This document shows positions 9,319 to 17,793 of a stretch of 64,000 bases of DNA, one piece after another (the first letter of the stretch is position 1; each line of letters starts with the position of its first letter). Location of the stretch: NCBI GenBank assembly GCA_964397045.1, contig CAYNHF010000006.1, positions 1 to 64,000 of the forward strand. Reading direction: 5' to 3'. A program made the position numbers and the translations under genes. This stretch comes from CAYNHF01 sp964397045. Lineage in GTDB: Bacteria; Actinomycetota; Acidimicrobiia; Spongiisociales; UBA5794. The notes under the pieces were generated by a model. That model was not told the origin of the DNA, did no database searches, and saw only the letters and a list, made by a program, of their open reading frames with translations.

Positions 9319-10590
9319 ATGATTGACACCCGTTCGCTGCCAGAGGTGGATCCTCGTCTCGCCGAGTTGATCACCGCCGATGCCGACCGGCAACGCAGCA
9401 AGATCCAGCTCATTGCGTCCGAGAACTTCGTTGCGACCGCGACGATGCAGACTTCAGGTTCGGTGCTCGCCAACAAGTACTCGGAGGGTTATCCGGGCCG
9501 CCGCTACTACGAGGGTTGTGAAGTCGTCGACGCAATCGAGCGGTTGGCCATCGAGCGAGCCGAGTCTCTCTTCGGAGCCGAGCACGCCAACGTCCAGGCA
9601 CACTCCGGGTCGCAGGCGAACATGGCGGCCTACATGGCAGTCCTCGAACCGGGCGACACCGTGCTGGGCATGGCGCTCGACCAGGGCGGGCACCTGACCC
9701 ACGGTTCGCCGGTGAGCTTCTCCGGGAAGCTGTACAACTTCGTCTCCTACGGCGTAGATGAGGTAACCGAGTTGATCGACTACACCGAGGTGCGGCGACT
9801 GGCTCTCGAGCATCGCCCCAAGCTCATCGTTGCCGGCTACTCGGCCTACTCCCACTTCATCGACTGGGGTGTATTCCGCAGCATTGCCGATGAGATCGAT
9901 GCCGTCCTCCTCGTTGACGCGGCGCACATCATCGGTCTCATCGCAGGCAGGGCGCACCCCAACCCGGTTCCGCACGCCCAGATTGTCACCGCGACTACTC
10001 ACAAGGCCCTCCGCGGGCCGCGCGGGGGCTTGATTCTCTGTACCCAGGAGTATGCCAAGGCGATCGACAAAGCAGTGTTCCCGTTGACCCAGGGTGGTGC
10101 GATCAATCATCAGATTGCAGGCAAGGCGCTGGCATTCGGACTGTGCGCTCGCCCGGAGTATGAGGAGTACGCCCACGCGGTCGTGCGCAACGCGGTCGTG
10201 CTCTCGGAGACGATGGCGAATCAGGGCGCTCGCATCGTGAGCGGCGGTACCGCAAACCATATGTTCCTCGTCGACCTGCGGTCCATCGACGAAGACCTCA
10301 CCGGCAAGGCAGCGAGTGAACTACTGGACAGACTCGGTGTGACCCTCAACCGCAACTCGATCCCGTTCGATCCCCGTTCGCCGTTCATCACCAGCGGCAT
10401 CCGGATAGGCACGCCTGCTGTAACGACGGCTGGAATGCGTCAGGAGCAGATGATGACGCTTGGCGATCTGATCGTCGCGGTGCTCCGCAACCGGGAAGAG
10501 GAAGTGGTGCTGAAGGAGCTTGCCGGCCAAATCGGCGAGTTGGCCGCAAAGTTCCCCGCGTATCCTGTGAGTTTTCCCGGGTTTGTGTGA
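9319..10590 (+). CDS. glyA: Serine hydroxymethyltransferase
   Basis: PLP enzyme that interconverts serine and glycine while loading one-carbon units onto tetrahydrofolate. The 423-residue length is normal. Visible signatures are IQLIASENFVA near the N-terminus, NVQAHSGSQANMAAY, and the PLP-lysine motif VTATTHKALRGPRGG (about 223-237). No glycine-riboswitch-like structure was seen in the 95-bp upstream gap. It stands between tsaC and the ATP synthase operon, where mycobacteria have the wecA-like gene rfe instead. Confidence 0.97.
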   Translation: MIDTRSLPEVDPRLAELITADADRQRSKIQLIASENFVATATMQTSGSVLANKYSEGYPGRRYYEGCEVVDAIERLAIERAESLFGAEHANVQAHSGSQANMAAYMAVLEPGDTVLGMALDQGGHLTHGSPVSFSGKLYNFVSYGVDEVTELIDYTEVRRLALEHRPKLIVAGYSAYSHFIDWGVFRSIADEIDAVLLVDAAHIIGLIAGRAHPNPVPHAQIVTATTHKALRGPRGGLILCTQEYAKAIDKAVFPLTQGGAINHQIAGKALAFGLCARPEYEEYAHAVVRNAVVLSETMANQGARIVSGGTANHMFLVDLRSIDEDLTGKAASELLDRLGVTLNRNSIPFDPRSPFITSGIRIGTPAVTTAGMRQEQMMTLGDLIVAVLRNREEEVVLKELAGQIGELAAKFPAYPVSFPGFV

Positions 10591-10609
10591 TGGGGCGGCA
10601 GGTTGTTTC

Positions 10610-10638
10610 TTGTGACAGAGGCTATGTGTGAGGTAATT
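10610..10638 (+). promoter_or_regulatory. Possible promoter of the ATP synthase operon
   Basis: TTGTGA at 10610-10615 (4 of 6 to the sigma-70 -35 consensus) and GGTAAT at 10632-10637 (4 of 6 to the -10 consensus) are separated by 16 bp. They lie in a locally AT-richer 80-bp gap between glyA and the first atp gene. Prediction by eye only. Confidence 0.3.
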
Positions 10639-10670
10639 GGCATAGCAAGTACCCGAAAAGTAGATTGTGA

Positions 10671-10937
10671 ATGGAATCACAAAGCTCTGAGGATCGAGAA
10701 CCGATGGATAAACGCGCCGTTCTCGGCGAGTGGAGCGCCGGCGCCGACTTCGTCAGCAGCATCGTCGCCGGGCTGCTGCTGGGCCTCTTTCTCGACTGGT
10801 GGTGGGGTAGCGCGCCGTGGATGGTCATCGTCGGAATCCTGCTCGGCGTATACAGCGGGTGGCGCAAGATGCAGCAACAAGCAGGGAAGATTGATGAGCA
10901 GGCGGCAGAGGCGATGAGGAGACGGCGTGGCCTCTGA
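10671..10937 (+). CDS. AtpZ-like small membrane protein of the ATP synthase operon
   Basis: An 88-residue protein with two hydrophobic helices (about 28-45 and 47-64, GLLLGLFLDWWWGSAPWMVIVGILLGVYSG) and a basic C-terminus. This is the AtpZ/AtpI-like family found at the head of many atp operons, thought to help c-ring assembly or Mg transport. An alternative start at the internal ATG at 10704, preceded by GAGGATCGAG, would give a 77-residue protein that still keeps both helices. It overlaps the next gene by 11 bp. Confidence 0.75.
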   Translation: MESQSSEDREPMDKRAVLGEWSAGADFVSSIVAGLLLGLFLDWWWGSAPWMVIVGILLGVYSGWRKMQQQAGKIDEQAAEAMRRRRGL

Positions 10938-11379
10938 CGCTGCCGATCACACCGCTGCCCGGCCTGCCGGTGTGCCCGGTTCCCCCGTCGAGGCGGTGCA
11001 TGCGCGCAGCATTGCACGGCGAGCGATCGTTGTCGGGCCGCTCATCGTGGTCGGATTCATCCTCGCCCGGGGCATCGACGGAGGCGCGGCAGCTGCTGCA
11101 GGTGTTGTCATCGTCGTTGCGAACTTCCTCCTTGCCGGGGTGGTGCTTTCCCGCGCCGCGGCCATCTCTCCAACGCTCTATCATGCGGCCGCTCTCTTCG
11201 GGTTTTTTATCCGGTTGGGCCTCATCACGGTCACGATGCTGCTCGTCGCGTGGGTGGTAGACGTCGATCGCCTGGCCATGGGAGTAGCTGCGGTTATTGG
11301 GTATCTGGTGCTGCTCACGCTCGAAGCGTGGGCCGTGCTCAGGGGCGATGACAGGAAGGAACTCGAGTGGACGGCCTGA
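10927..11379 (+). CDS. atpI: ATP synthase protein I-like membrane protein
   Basis: A 150-residue integral membrane protein with about four hydrophobic segments (about 34-50, 53-76, 85-110 and 115-135). It sits at the atpI position directly before atpB and is likely an assembly factor for the c-ring. Sequence conservation in this family is low, so the call rests on topology, size and context. GTG start; it overlaps both neighbours (11 bp upstream, 13 bp downstream), consistent with one polycistronic message. Confidence 0.7.
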   Translation: MASDAADHTAARPAGVPGSPVEAVHARSIARRAIVVGPLIVVGFILARGIDGGAAAAAGVVIVVANFLLAGVVLSRAAAISPTLYHAAALFGFFIRLGLITVTMLLVAWVVDVDRLAMGVAAVIGYLVLLTLEAWAVLRGDDRKELEWTA

Positions 11380-12188
11380 TCCTGGCGACGAGCGAATGCG
11401 ATCCGTCGAGCGACGTAGTGATTTGTGCTCCGGACGACGTGAACAAGCTCTTCGAGTTCACCGATCCGCTTTTCAGCATCGGACCGTTCGACTTCACCCG
11501 AACCGTGCTCCTGATCTTCATCGCCATGACCATCATCCTCGTTTCACTCTGGGTTGGGCTGCGGCGCACGCAACTCGTGCCGACGAAGTTCGGCATGGCC
11601 ATTGAGAGCCTGCTGACCTTCGTCCGCAACGACATAGCGCGCGGAATCATCGGACCAGAGGGGGACAAGTACTTCCCGTGGCTGGCGTCGCTGTTCATGT
11701 TCGTGCTGGTGGCCAACGCCTTCGAGGTGACACCGTTCATCAACTTTCCCTTGACGTCGCGGATGGGGCTTCCGCTCACGCTGTCGCTGTTGACATACGT
11801 GATCTTCGTGTTCGTCGGCTTCAAGACCAACGGCATCAGCTACCTCACGGGAATCATCTGGCCGAGGAGCGTGCCGCTCGTCCTGCGTCCACTCGTCGGC
11901 CTCATCGAGTTCGTGTCGGTCTTCATTCTGCGACCCATCACGCTGGCAGTCCGGCTCTTCGCCAACCTGGTCGCCGGGCACCTCATGCTGACGTTGCTGC
12001 TTGTCTCAGGGGTCGTGTTCATTTCGAATATCGGATCGATTGGGGTCAAGGCGGTTTGGGGTTTTGCCTGGTTTGCCGTCGGAATGGGCATCTTCCTTTT
12101 TGAAATCGTCGTAATTGTCCTGCAGGCCTTCATCTTCACGTTGTTGTCTGCGGTGTATGTAGAAACGTCTCTCCATGCCGAGCACTGA
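11367..12188 (+). CDS. atpB: F1Fo ATP synthase subunit a
   Basis: Membrane stator subunit that forms the proton half-channels against the c-ring. The 273-residue protein has five to six transmembrane helices, and the essential arginine lies in LRPITLAVRLFANLVAGHLML (about 190-210). No signal peptide; GTG start overlapping atpI by 13 bp. Confidence 0.96.
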   Translation: MDGLILATSECDPSSDVVICAPDDVNKLFEFTDPLFSIGPFDFTRTVLLIFIAMTIILVSLWVGLRRTQLVPTKFGMAIESLLTFVRNDIARGIIGPEGDKYFPWLASLFMFVLVANAFEVTPFINFPLTSRMGLPLTLSLLTYVIFVFVGFKTNGISYLTGIIWPRSVPLVLRPLVGLIEFVSVFILRPITLAVRLFANLVAGHLMLTLLLVSGVVFISNIGSIGVKAVWGFAWFAVGMGIFLFEIVVIVLQAFIFTLLSAVYVETSLHAEH

Positions 12189-12204
12189 CAGGAGGAGCTA
12201 GGAA

Positions 12205-12420
12205 ATGGTTGAAGAACTGAAGGGCGCCATCGCCCTGGTCGGTTATGGCCTCGCGGCCATCGGACCGGGCATCGGCATCGGCCTCGTGGTAGCGAGCGCG
12301 ATCGAAGCTATGGCGCGCCAGCCAGAAACCGCCGATGTCACCAGGACCACGATGTTCCTGGGTATCGCGTTCACAGAGGCACTGGCCCTGATCGGCTTCG
12401 TGCTCTTCTTCATCGCGTAG
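12205..12420 (+). CDS. atpE: F1Fo ATP synthase subunit c
   Basis: The 71-residue hairpin of the proton-driven rotor ring. Helix 1 carries the GxGxG-type packing motif GPGIGIGLVVASAIEAMARQ with the conserved RQP loop. Helix 2 contains the proton-carrying glutamate in FTEALALIGFVLFF. I see no sodium-ring ligand set (Q plus ES), so a proton-coupled ring is likely. GGAGGAG stands upstream of the ATG. Confidence 0.97.
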   Translation: MVEELKGAIALVGYGLAAIGPGIGIGLVVASAIEAMARQPETADVTRTTMFLGIAFTEALALIGFVLFFIA

Positions 12421-12433
12421 GGGAGATATTTCT

Positions 12434-12982
12434 ATGTCCCTCGCAGCGATGATCCTGGCAACGGAAGCTGCAGAAGAGTCCGAGTCTTCGGGTATCGATC
12501 TGCTCATCCCGGACATCAACGAGACGATCGCAGGGCTGATCGCCTTCGGCATCATCTTCCTGGTGGTGCTCAAGTGGGGTGTCCCGATGCTGAACAAGGC
12601 GCTCGAAGCCCGCCAAGAGGCCATCAAGAGTCAGCTCGAAGCCGCAGAAGCGAGCAAGGCACAAGCCGAACAGCTCCGCACCGAGTACGAGCAGCAGCTC
12701 GCCGGTGCTCGCGATGAAGCCGGCCAGATCCTCGAATCCGCCCGGCAGTCGGGAGAGGACGCCAAAGCCGGCATCCTCTCGCGAGCCGAAGAAGAGGCAG
12801 AGGCCGTGAAACAGCGAGCCCAAGTGGAAGCTGCAGGTGAACGGGACCGCACTGCCGCCGCACTGCGCCGCGAAGTAGCAGACCTCTCGCTGGATGTCGC
12901 CGAGAAGGTCGTCGGCGAAAGCCTCGATGAGGAGCGCCAGCGAGCGCTCGTCAACCGGTACATCGACGAGCTCGGTACCTGA
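12434..12982 (+). CDS. atpF: F1Fo ATP synthase subunit b
   Basis: Peripheral stalk subunit of 182 residues. It has one N-terminal membrane helix (about 32-52, TIAGLIAFGIIFLVVLKWGVP) followed by a long charged coiled coil (about 55-175) rich in Ala, Glu, Gln and Arg, which binds delta and the F1 head. It stands 13 bp after atpE. Confidence 0.95.
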   Translation: MSLAAMILATEAAEESESSGIDLLIPDINETIAGLIAFGIIFLVVLKWGVPMLNKALEARQEAIKSQLEAAEASKAQAEQLRTEYEQQLAGARDEAGQILESARQSGEDAKAGILSRAEEEAEAVKQRAQVEAAGERDRTAAALRREVADLSLDVAEKVVGESLDEERQRALVNRYIDELGT

Positions 12983-12986
12983 GACT

Positions 12987-13529
12987 GTGGCCGAGACCAG
13001 CCGCTCCGACCGGGTCACCGGCTACGCCAACGCTCTGCTGGCTGTGGCAGGTGCCGAGGCAGACGCAGCGCGCATTTCAGACGAGCTCTCCTCCGTTGCT
13101 CGGGCTTTCGCCGCTTCGGATGACCTGCGTGCCACGCTGAGCGATAGGCAAGTCCCCTTCGAGCGGAAGCAGGCGGTCATCGAAGAGCTCATCGGGGCCC
13201 GAGCCACCCACGTGACCACGTCGTTGGTGAACATGCTGGTGGCCGTCGGCAGGATCGAGGAGTTCGCGGAGATCGCGACCGCGATGAAAGAGCAGGCGGC
13301 TGCTGCCGAGAGCTACACCATCGCCGAGGTGCGCAGCGCAGTACCGCTTGACGAAGCGACCGTGGCGAAGCTGGCCGCAAAGTTGTCCAGCGCCACCGGC
13401 AAACGCGTGCGACCCGAAGTCGTTGTGGACCCCGAGGTAATCGGCGGGATCGTCGCCAGGGTCGGCGACACCGTATTCGACGGGTCGGTGCGTACCCGAC
13501 TGCAAGATCTGCGAGAGGTATGGGGATAG
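12987..13529 (+). CDS. atpH: F1Fo ATP synthase subunit delta
   Basis: Stalk subunit joining b to the top of the alpha/beta hexamer. The 180-residue protein has a six-helix N-terminal domain (TGYANALLAVAGAEADAARISDEL region) and a C-terminal beta domain with the family signature GGIVARVGDTVFDGSVRTRL. The GTG at 12987 is chosen: it lies 4 bp after the atpF stop, and the upstream in-frame extension would overlap atpF by 31 codons. Confidence 0.94.
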   Translation: MAETSRSDRVTGYANALLAVAGAEADAARISDELSSVARAFAASDDLRATLSDRQVPFERKQAVIEELIGARATHVTTSLVNMLVAVGRIEEFAEIATAMKEQAAAAESYTIAEVRSAVPLDEATVAKLAAKLSSATGKRVRPEVVVDPEVIGGIVARVGDTVFDGSVRTRLQDLREVWG

Positions 13530-13532
13530 AGC

Positions 13533-15050
13533 ATGGCTGAAATCACCATCAGTCCAGAAGAGATCACCGGAGCACTACGGGCACATCTCGAGGGCTGGGA
13601 GCCCTCCACGGATGCAGAAACCGTCGGTCAGGTCATCGCAGTCGGCGACGGTGTGGCCCGGGTGGCCGGCCTGCCGAACGCAATGGCATCTGAACTCCTC
13701 GAGTTCCCGGGAGGCCTGCTCGGAGTCGCGCTCAACCTGGACGAAGACTCCATCGGCGCCGTCATCATGGGCGACTCTTCTCACATCGAGGAGGGCGATC
13801 AGGTGCGCTCCACCGGCCGGGTGCTTTCGGTGCCCGTGGGTGATACGTTGCTCGGGCGTGTGATCAATCCGCTCGGCGAACCGGTTGACGGCAAGGGAGC
13901 GATCAACGCCAGCGAGTCGCGGCTGCTGGAAACCCAGGCACCTTCGGTCGTGGAGCGGCAACCGGTAGTCGAGCCGCTGCAGACCGGTATCAAGGCGATT
14001 GACGCCATGACCCCGATCGGGCGCGGCCAGCGACAGCTCATCATTGGAGACCGTCAGACCGGCAAAACCGCAATCGTGGTGGACACGATCATCAACCAGC
14101 GCGGCCTGGGCGTGAAGTGCATCTATGTAGCGATCGGCCAGAAGGCGTCGACCGTTGCCGAGGTGGTCGCCTCCCTCGAGGAGGCGGGTGCCATGGAATA
14201 CACCGTCGTGGTCAGCGCTCCGGCCTCGGAAGCGGCTGCCCTGCAGATGTACGCCCCGTATGCCGGGTCTGCCATCGGTCAGCACTGGATGTACCAGGGC
14301 GAGCACGCACTCGTCATCTTCGACGACCTGTCGAAGCAGGCCGTGGCGTATCGCGAGATCTCGCTCCTGTTGCGCCGGCCGCCCGGGCGCGAAGCGTATC
14401 CGGGCGACGTCTTCTACCTGCACAGCCGGCTCCTGGAGCGCGCAGCCAAGCTCGCGGATGAGCTCGGCGGCGGATCATTGACCGCGCTGCCGATCGTCGA
14501 GACGAAGGCCAACGACGTGTCTGCCTATATCCCGACGAATGTGATCTCGATCACGGACGGCCAGATCTTCCTGGAGACGGATCTGTTCTATTCGGGCATC
14601 AGACCGGCCATCAACGCCGGCGTCTCGGTGTCGCGCGTCGGGGGTAATGCCCAGATCAAGGCGATGAAGGGGGTCGCAGGGCCACTGCGTATCAACCTGG
14701 CGCAGTTCCGGGAGCTCGAAGCATTTGCCGAGTTTGCATCAGAACTCGATGCGGCCTCTCTTTCTCAGCTCGAGCGCGGTCGCCGGGTGGTCGAGGTGCT
14801 CAAACAGGGGCAGTTCAGCCCGATGCCGGTCGAGGATCAGGTCGTAGCAATCTTCGCGGTCACCGAAGGCCACATGGATGACGTCGCGATCAGAGACATC
14901 GCCGACTTCGAGTCTGCCCTCATCGACTTCGTGGGCAACCGCTACTCAGGGCTGCTGGCCGAAATCAGGGATACCGGGGCGCTGCCTGAAGAAGACCTGG
15001 TTGCCGCCATCACCGCCTTCAAGGCAGAGCGAAGCGATACGGGGGAGTAG
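13533..15050 (+). CDS. atpA: F1Fo ATP synthase subunit alpha
   Basis: Non-catalytic nucleotide-binding subunit of the F1 head, 505 residues. Walker A is GDRQTGKTAIVVDTI (about 170-184), and the alpha-type signature PAINAGVSVSRVGGNAQIKAMK lies near residue 365. Complete from start to stop and 3 bp after atpH. Confidence 0.98.
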   Translation: MAEITISPEEITGALRAHLEGWEPSTDAETVGQVIAVGDGVARVAGLPNAMASELLEFPGGLLGVALNLDEDSIGAVIMGDSSHIEEGDQVRSTGRVLSVPVGDTLLGRVINPLGEPVDGKGAINASESRLLETQAPSVVERQPVVEPLQTGIKAIDAMTPIGRGQRQLIIGDRQTGKTAIVVDTIINQRGLGVKCIYVAIGQKASTVAEVVASLEEAGAMEYTVVVSAPASEAAALQMYAPYAGSAIGQHWMYQGEHALVIFDDLSKQAVAYREISLLLRRPPGREAYPGDVFYLHSRLLERAAKLADELGGGSLTALPIVETKANDVSAYIPTNVISITDGQIFLETDLFYSGIRPAINAGVSVSRVGGNAQIKAMKGVAGPLRINLAQFRELEAFAEFASELDAASLSQLERGRRVVEVLKQGQFSPMPVEDQVVAIFAVTEGHMDDVAIRDIADFESALIDFVGNRYSGLLAEIRDTGALPEEDLVAAITAFKAERSDTGE

Positions 15051-15056
15051 CCGCTA

Positions 15057-15944
15057 GTGGCATCAGCCGAGCTACGGCAGATCCGGCGACGGATTCGAAG
15101 CGTCGAATCGACGATGAAAATCACTCGCGCCATGGAGCTGATCGCGACATCCCGCATCGCCAAGGCACAGGTCCGGGTTCAGCAGTCGAAGCCATATATC
15201 GCCAAGATGACAGACGTGATTCGCAACATCGCGGCTGCGTCCGGTGGGCTGCGTCATCCCCTCCTCGAGCCGCGGGAGGCTACTGCCACAGTCGGGGTGG
15301 TTGTGGTGACGTCCGACCGTGGACTCGCAGGCGGCTACAACGCGAATCTCATCCGGCTGGCTGAGCGACAGGTGGCAGACCACCAACACGCCGGGTACCA
15401 GGTGCGTTTGTATGTCGTCGGTCAGAAGGCACAGACCTACTTCCGCTACCGCAACTACCCCATTGAGCACACCTGGCTCGGCGTCACAGATACGCCGGTC
15501 TACGGCGACGCGAGAGCCATCGGCAACATCCTGCTCAATGACTACGAGGAGAACGCCGTGGACGCGGTCGAGGTCTTTACGACCCGGTACGTCTCGGCGC
15601 TGACCCAGACACCGAGCCTGTGGCCGCTGCTGCCGATCCAGCCGCCGAGCACCGAGGTCACGGCGCAGACTGAGGGTCCGACCGCCGCCTACAGCTTCGA
15701 GCCTTCGCCGGAAGAGATCCTCGATCGGCTACTTCCCCGGTTCCTGGAGGGCTCGATATTCGGTGTCTTGCTCGAGGCCTCGGCTTCGGAGCATGCCGCC
15801 AGGCGGCGAGCGATGAAGGCGGCGACGGAGAACGCGGAGGAGTTGACCAAGGACCTAACCCGCGAAGCCAACCAGGCCCGCCAGGCTGAGATCACCACCG
15901 AGATTTCCGAGATCGTGGGCGGGGCGGAAGCGCTCAGCTCATGA
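15057..15944 (+). CDS. atpG: F1Fo ATP synthase subunit gamma
   Basis: Central rotor shaft of F1, 295 residues. The N-terminal helix shows the conserved IRRRIRSVESTMKITRAMELIATS, the middle has the TSDRGLAGGYNANL motif, and the C-terminal helix ends with the family pattern RRAMKAATENAEELTKDLTR. GTG start 6 bp after atpA. Confidence 0.97.
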   Translation: MASAELRQIRRRIRSVESTMKITRAMELIATSRIAKAQVRVQQSKPYIAKMTDVIRNIAAASGGLRHPLLEPREATATVGVVVVTSDRGLAGGYNANLIRLAERQVADHQHAGYQVRLYVVGQKAQTYFRYRNYPIEHTWLGVTDTPVYGDARAIGNILLNDYEENAVDAVEVFTTRYVSALTQTPSLWPLLPIQPPSTEVTAQTEGPTAAYSFEPSPEEILDRLLPRFLEGSIFGVLLEASASEHAARRRAMKAATENAEELTKDLTREANQARQAEITTEISEIVGGAEALSS

Positions 15945-15993
15945 CTCAGGCATCACCAGTACCGCAGTTCCAGGACAGAGACGGAGAACGAAA

Positions 15994-17421
15994 TTGACCA
16001 GTACCATCACCACCCTTCCTGAGGGCCACATTGTCAAGGTCGCCGGCCCTGTTGTCGATGTGGAGTTCCCGCCCAATGGCCTTCCCGAGATCCTGCACGC
16101 GCTCGAAGTGGACTACGAACTCGGAGGCGAAACCACGACCATTCTCTGTGAGGTGGCTCAGCACCTGGGAGAGAACATGGTGCGTGCCATCGCGCTGGCT
16201 CCGACCGACGGCCTGGTGCGTGGCAGCACGGTTGTGAACACTGGCAACCCCATCATGGTGCCGGTGGGTGACCAGACTCTGGGTCACATCTTCAACGCGT
16301 GGGGAGTCTCCCTCGACGCTCCAGACGAGGAATTCGATGGCGACTGGTGGCCCATCCATCGCGAAGCCCCGCCGTTCGAGGACGTTGAGCCACAGAAGAC
16401 GATCTTCGAGACCGGTATCAAGGTGCTCGACCTGATCTGCCCATATCTACAGGGTGGCAAGATCGGCTTGTTCGGTGGTGCCGGCGTCGGCAAGACCGTG
16501 CTGATTCAGGAGATGATCCGCCGTGTCGCCGAGCAACACGGCGGCGTTTCGGTGTTCGCCGGAGTGGGCGAACGGACCCGGGAGGGCAACGACCTCTTCC
16601 TCGAGATGACGGATTCCGGCGTGCTGGAACGCGCCGCATTGGTGTTTGGTCAGATGGATGAACCGCCCGGTGTTCGTCTGCGCGTCGCGCTGTCTGCGCT
16701 GACGATGGCTGAGTACTTCCGCGATGTGCAGCGCCAGGATGTGTTGCTCTTCATCGACAACATCTTCCGGTTTACTCAGGCCGGTTCCGAGGTGTCGACC
16801 CTGCTCGGCCGGATGCCTTCTGCAGTTGGCTATCAGCCGACGTTGGCCGGTGAGATGGGTGTGTTGCAGGAACGTATCACCTCGTTGAAGGGGCGGTCGA
16901 TCACCTCGCTGCAAGCGATCTACGTGCCTGCAGATGACATCACCGACCCGGCCCCGCACACTGCTTTCGCGCACCTCGATGCCACCACGGTGCTGTCTCG
17001 TCCACTCACGGCGCAGGGGATCTATCCGGCAGTTGATCCACTCGACTCCAACAGCAGGGCGCTCGACCCGCAGATCGTCGGTGATGAGCACTACGAAACG
17101 GCTACCCGGGTACAGCAGATTCTGCAGCGTTACCAGGACCTCCAGGACATCATTGCCATTCTGGGCATTGATGAGCTGTCCGAAGAGGACCGGCTCATCG
17201 TCGCCCGAGCGCGCCGTATCCAGCGGTTCCTCTCGCAACCGATGTTCGTGGCGGAACAGTTCACCGGTCAGGCAGGCATCTACACGCCGCTCGATGACAC
17301 GATCGCGTCTTTCAAGGCGCTGGCAGACGGAGAGCTGGATAGCCTCCCGGAGCAGGCCTTTTACATGGTCGGCGGCGCAGACGATGCCATCGCCAAAGCC
17401 AAGGAGATGGAGAAGGCCTGA
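15994..17421 (+). CDS. atpD: F1Fo ATP synthase subunit beta
   Basis: Catalytic ATPase subunit of the F1 head, 475 residues. Walker A is GGAGVGKTVLIQEMIRR (about 161-177), with the GERTREGNDLF loop, Walker B DVLLFIDNIFRFTQAGSEVS and the beta signature near RALDPQIVG. The TTG start at 15994 begins just before the conserved EGHIVKVAGPVVDVEF. The stop overlaps the atpC start by one base. Confidence 0.98.
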   Translation: MTSTITTLPEGHIVKVAGPVVDVEFPPNGLPEILHALEVDYELGGETTTILCEVAQHLGENMVRAIALAPTDGLVRGSTVVNTGNPIMVPVGDQTLGHIFNAWGVSLDAPDEEFDGDWWPIHREAPPFEDVEPQKTIFETGIKVLDLICPYLQGGKIGLFGGAGVGKTVLIQEMIRRVAEQHGGVSVFAGVGERTREGNDLFLEMTDSGVLERAALVFGQMDEPPGVRLRVALSALTMAEYFRDVQRQDVLLFIDNIFRFTQAGSEVSTLLGRMPSAVGYQPTLAGEMGVLQERITSLKGRSITSLQAIYVPADDITDPAPHTAFAHLDATTVLSRPLTAQGIYPAVDPLDSNSRALDPQIVGDEHYETATRVQQILQRYQDLQDIIAILGIDELSEEDRLIVARARRIQRFLSQPMFVAEQFTGQAGIYTPLDDTIASFKALADGELDSLPEQAFYMVGGADDAIAKAKEMEKA

Positions 17422-17768
17422 TGGCAACTCCCTTCACCGTCGACGTGGTGACGCCCGAAGAAGTGATTTGGAGCGGCGATGCCGGCTTCATCGTTGCCCG
17501 CACGACAGAGGGCGAAATCGGCATCCTGGCGAACCACGAGCCGCTGATGGCTGCGTTGTCCACCGGAGCGGTGGCGATTCACGGCACCGACGGTTCCGTC
17601 ACTTCAGTCGGAGTGCACGGTGGGTTTCTCCAGGTCTATCGCAATCAGGTGACGCTGCTCACCGATCGTGCCGAGATCACGGAAGGCGATCGCGATGCCG
17701 CGCTGCGGGTGGCATTCGCCCTCAAAGACGACGAAGAAGCCGGCGACTCGGAGTTGCTGAGCAGCTGA
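17421..17768 (+). CDS. atpC: F1Fo ATP synthase subunit epsilon
   Basis: Small F1 subunit at the foot of gamma, which can inhibit ATP hydrolysis. The 115-residue protein has the N-terminal beta-sandwich (VDVVTPEEVIWSGDAGFIVART, GEIGILANHEPLM). The C-terminal helical arm is very short, as in mycobacteria and other actinobacteria, so the regulatory arm may be reduced. Last gene of the atp operon; the convergent M23 peptidase gene ends 25 bp downstream. Confidence 0.95.
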   Translation: MATPFTVDVVTPEEVIWSGDAGFIVARTTEGEIGILANHEPLMAALSTGAVAIHGTDGSVTSVGVHGGFLQVYRNQVTLLTDRAEITEGDRDAALRVAFALKDDEEAGDSELLSS

Positions 17769-17793
17769 ACCGGTCGGTCCGCCTGCGCTGTGA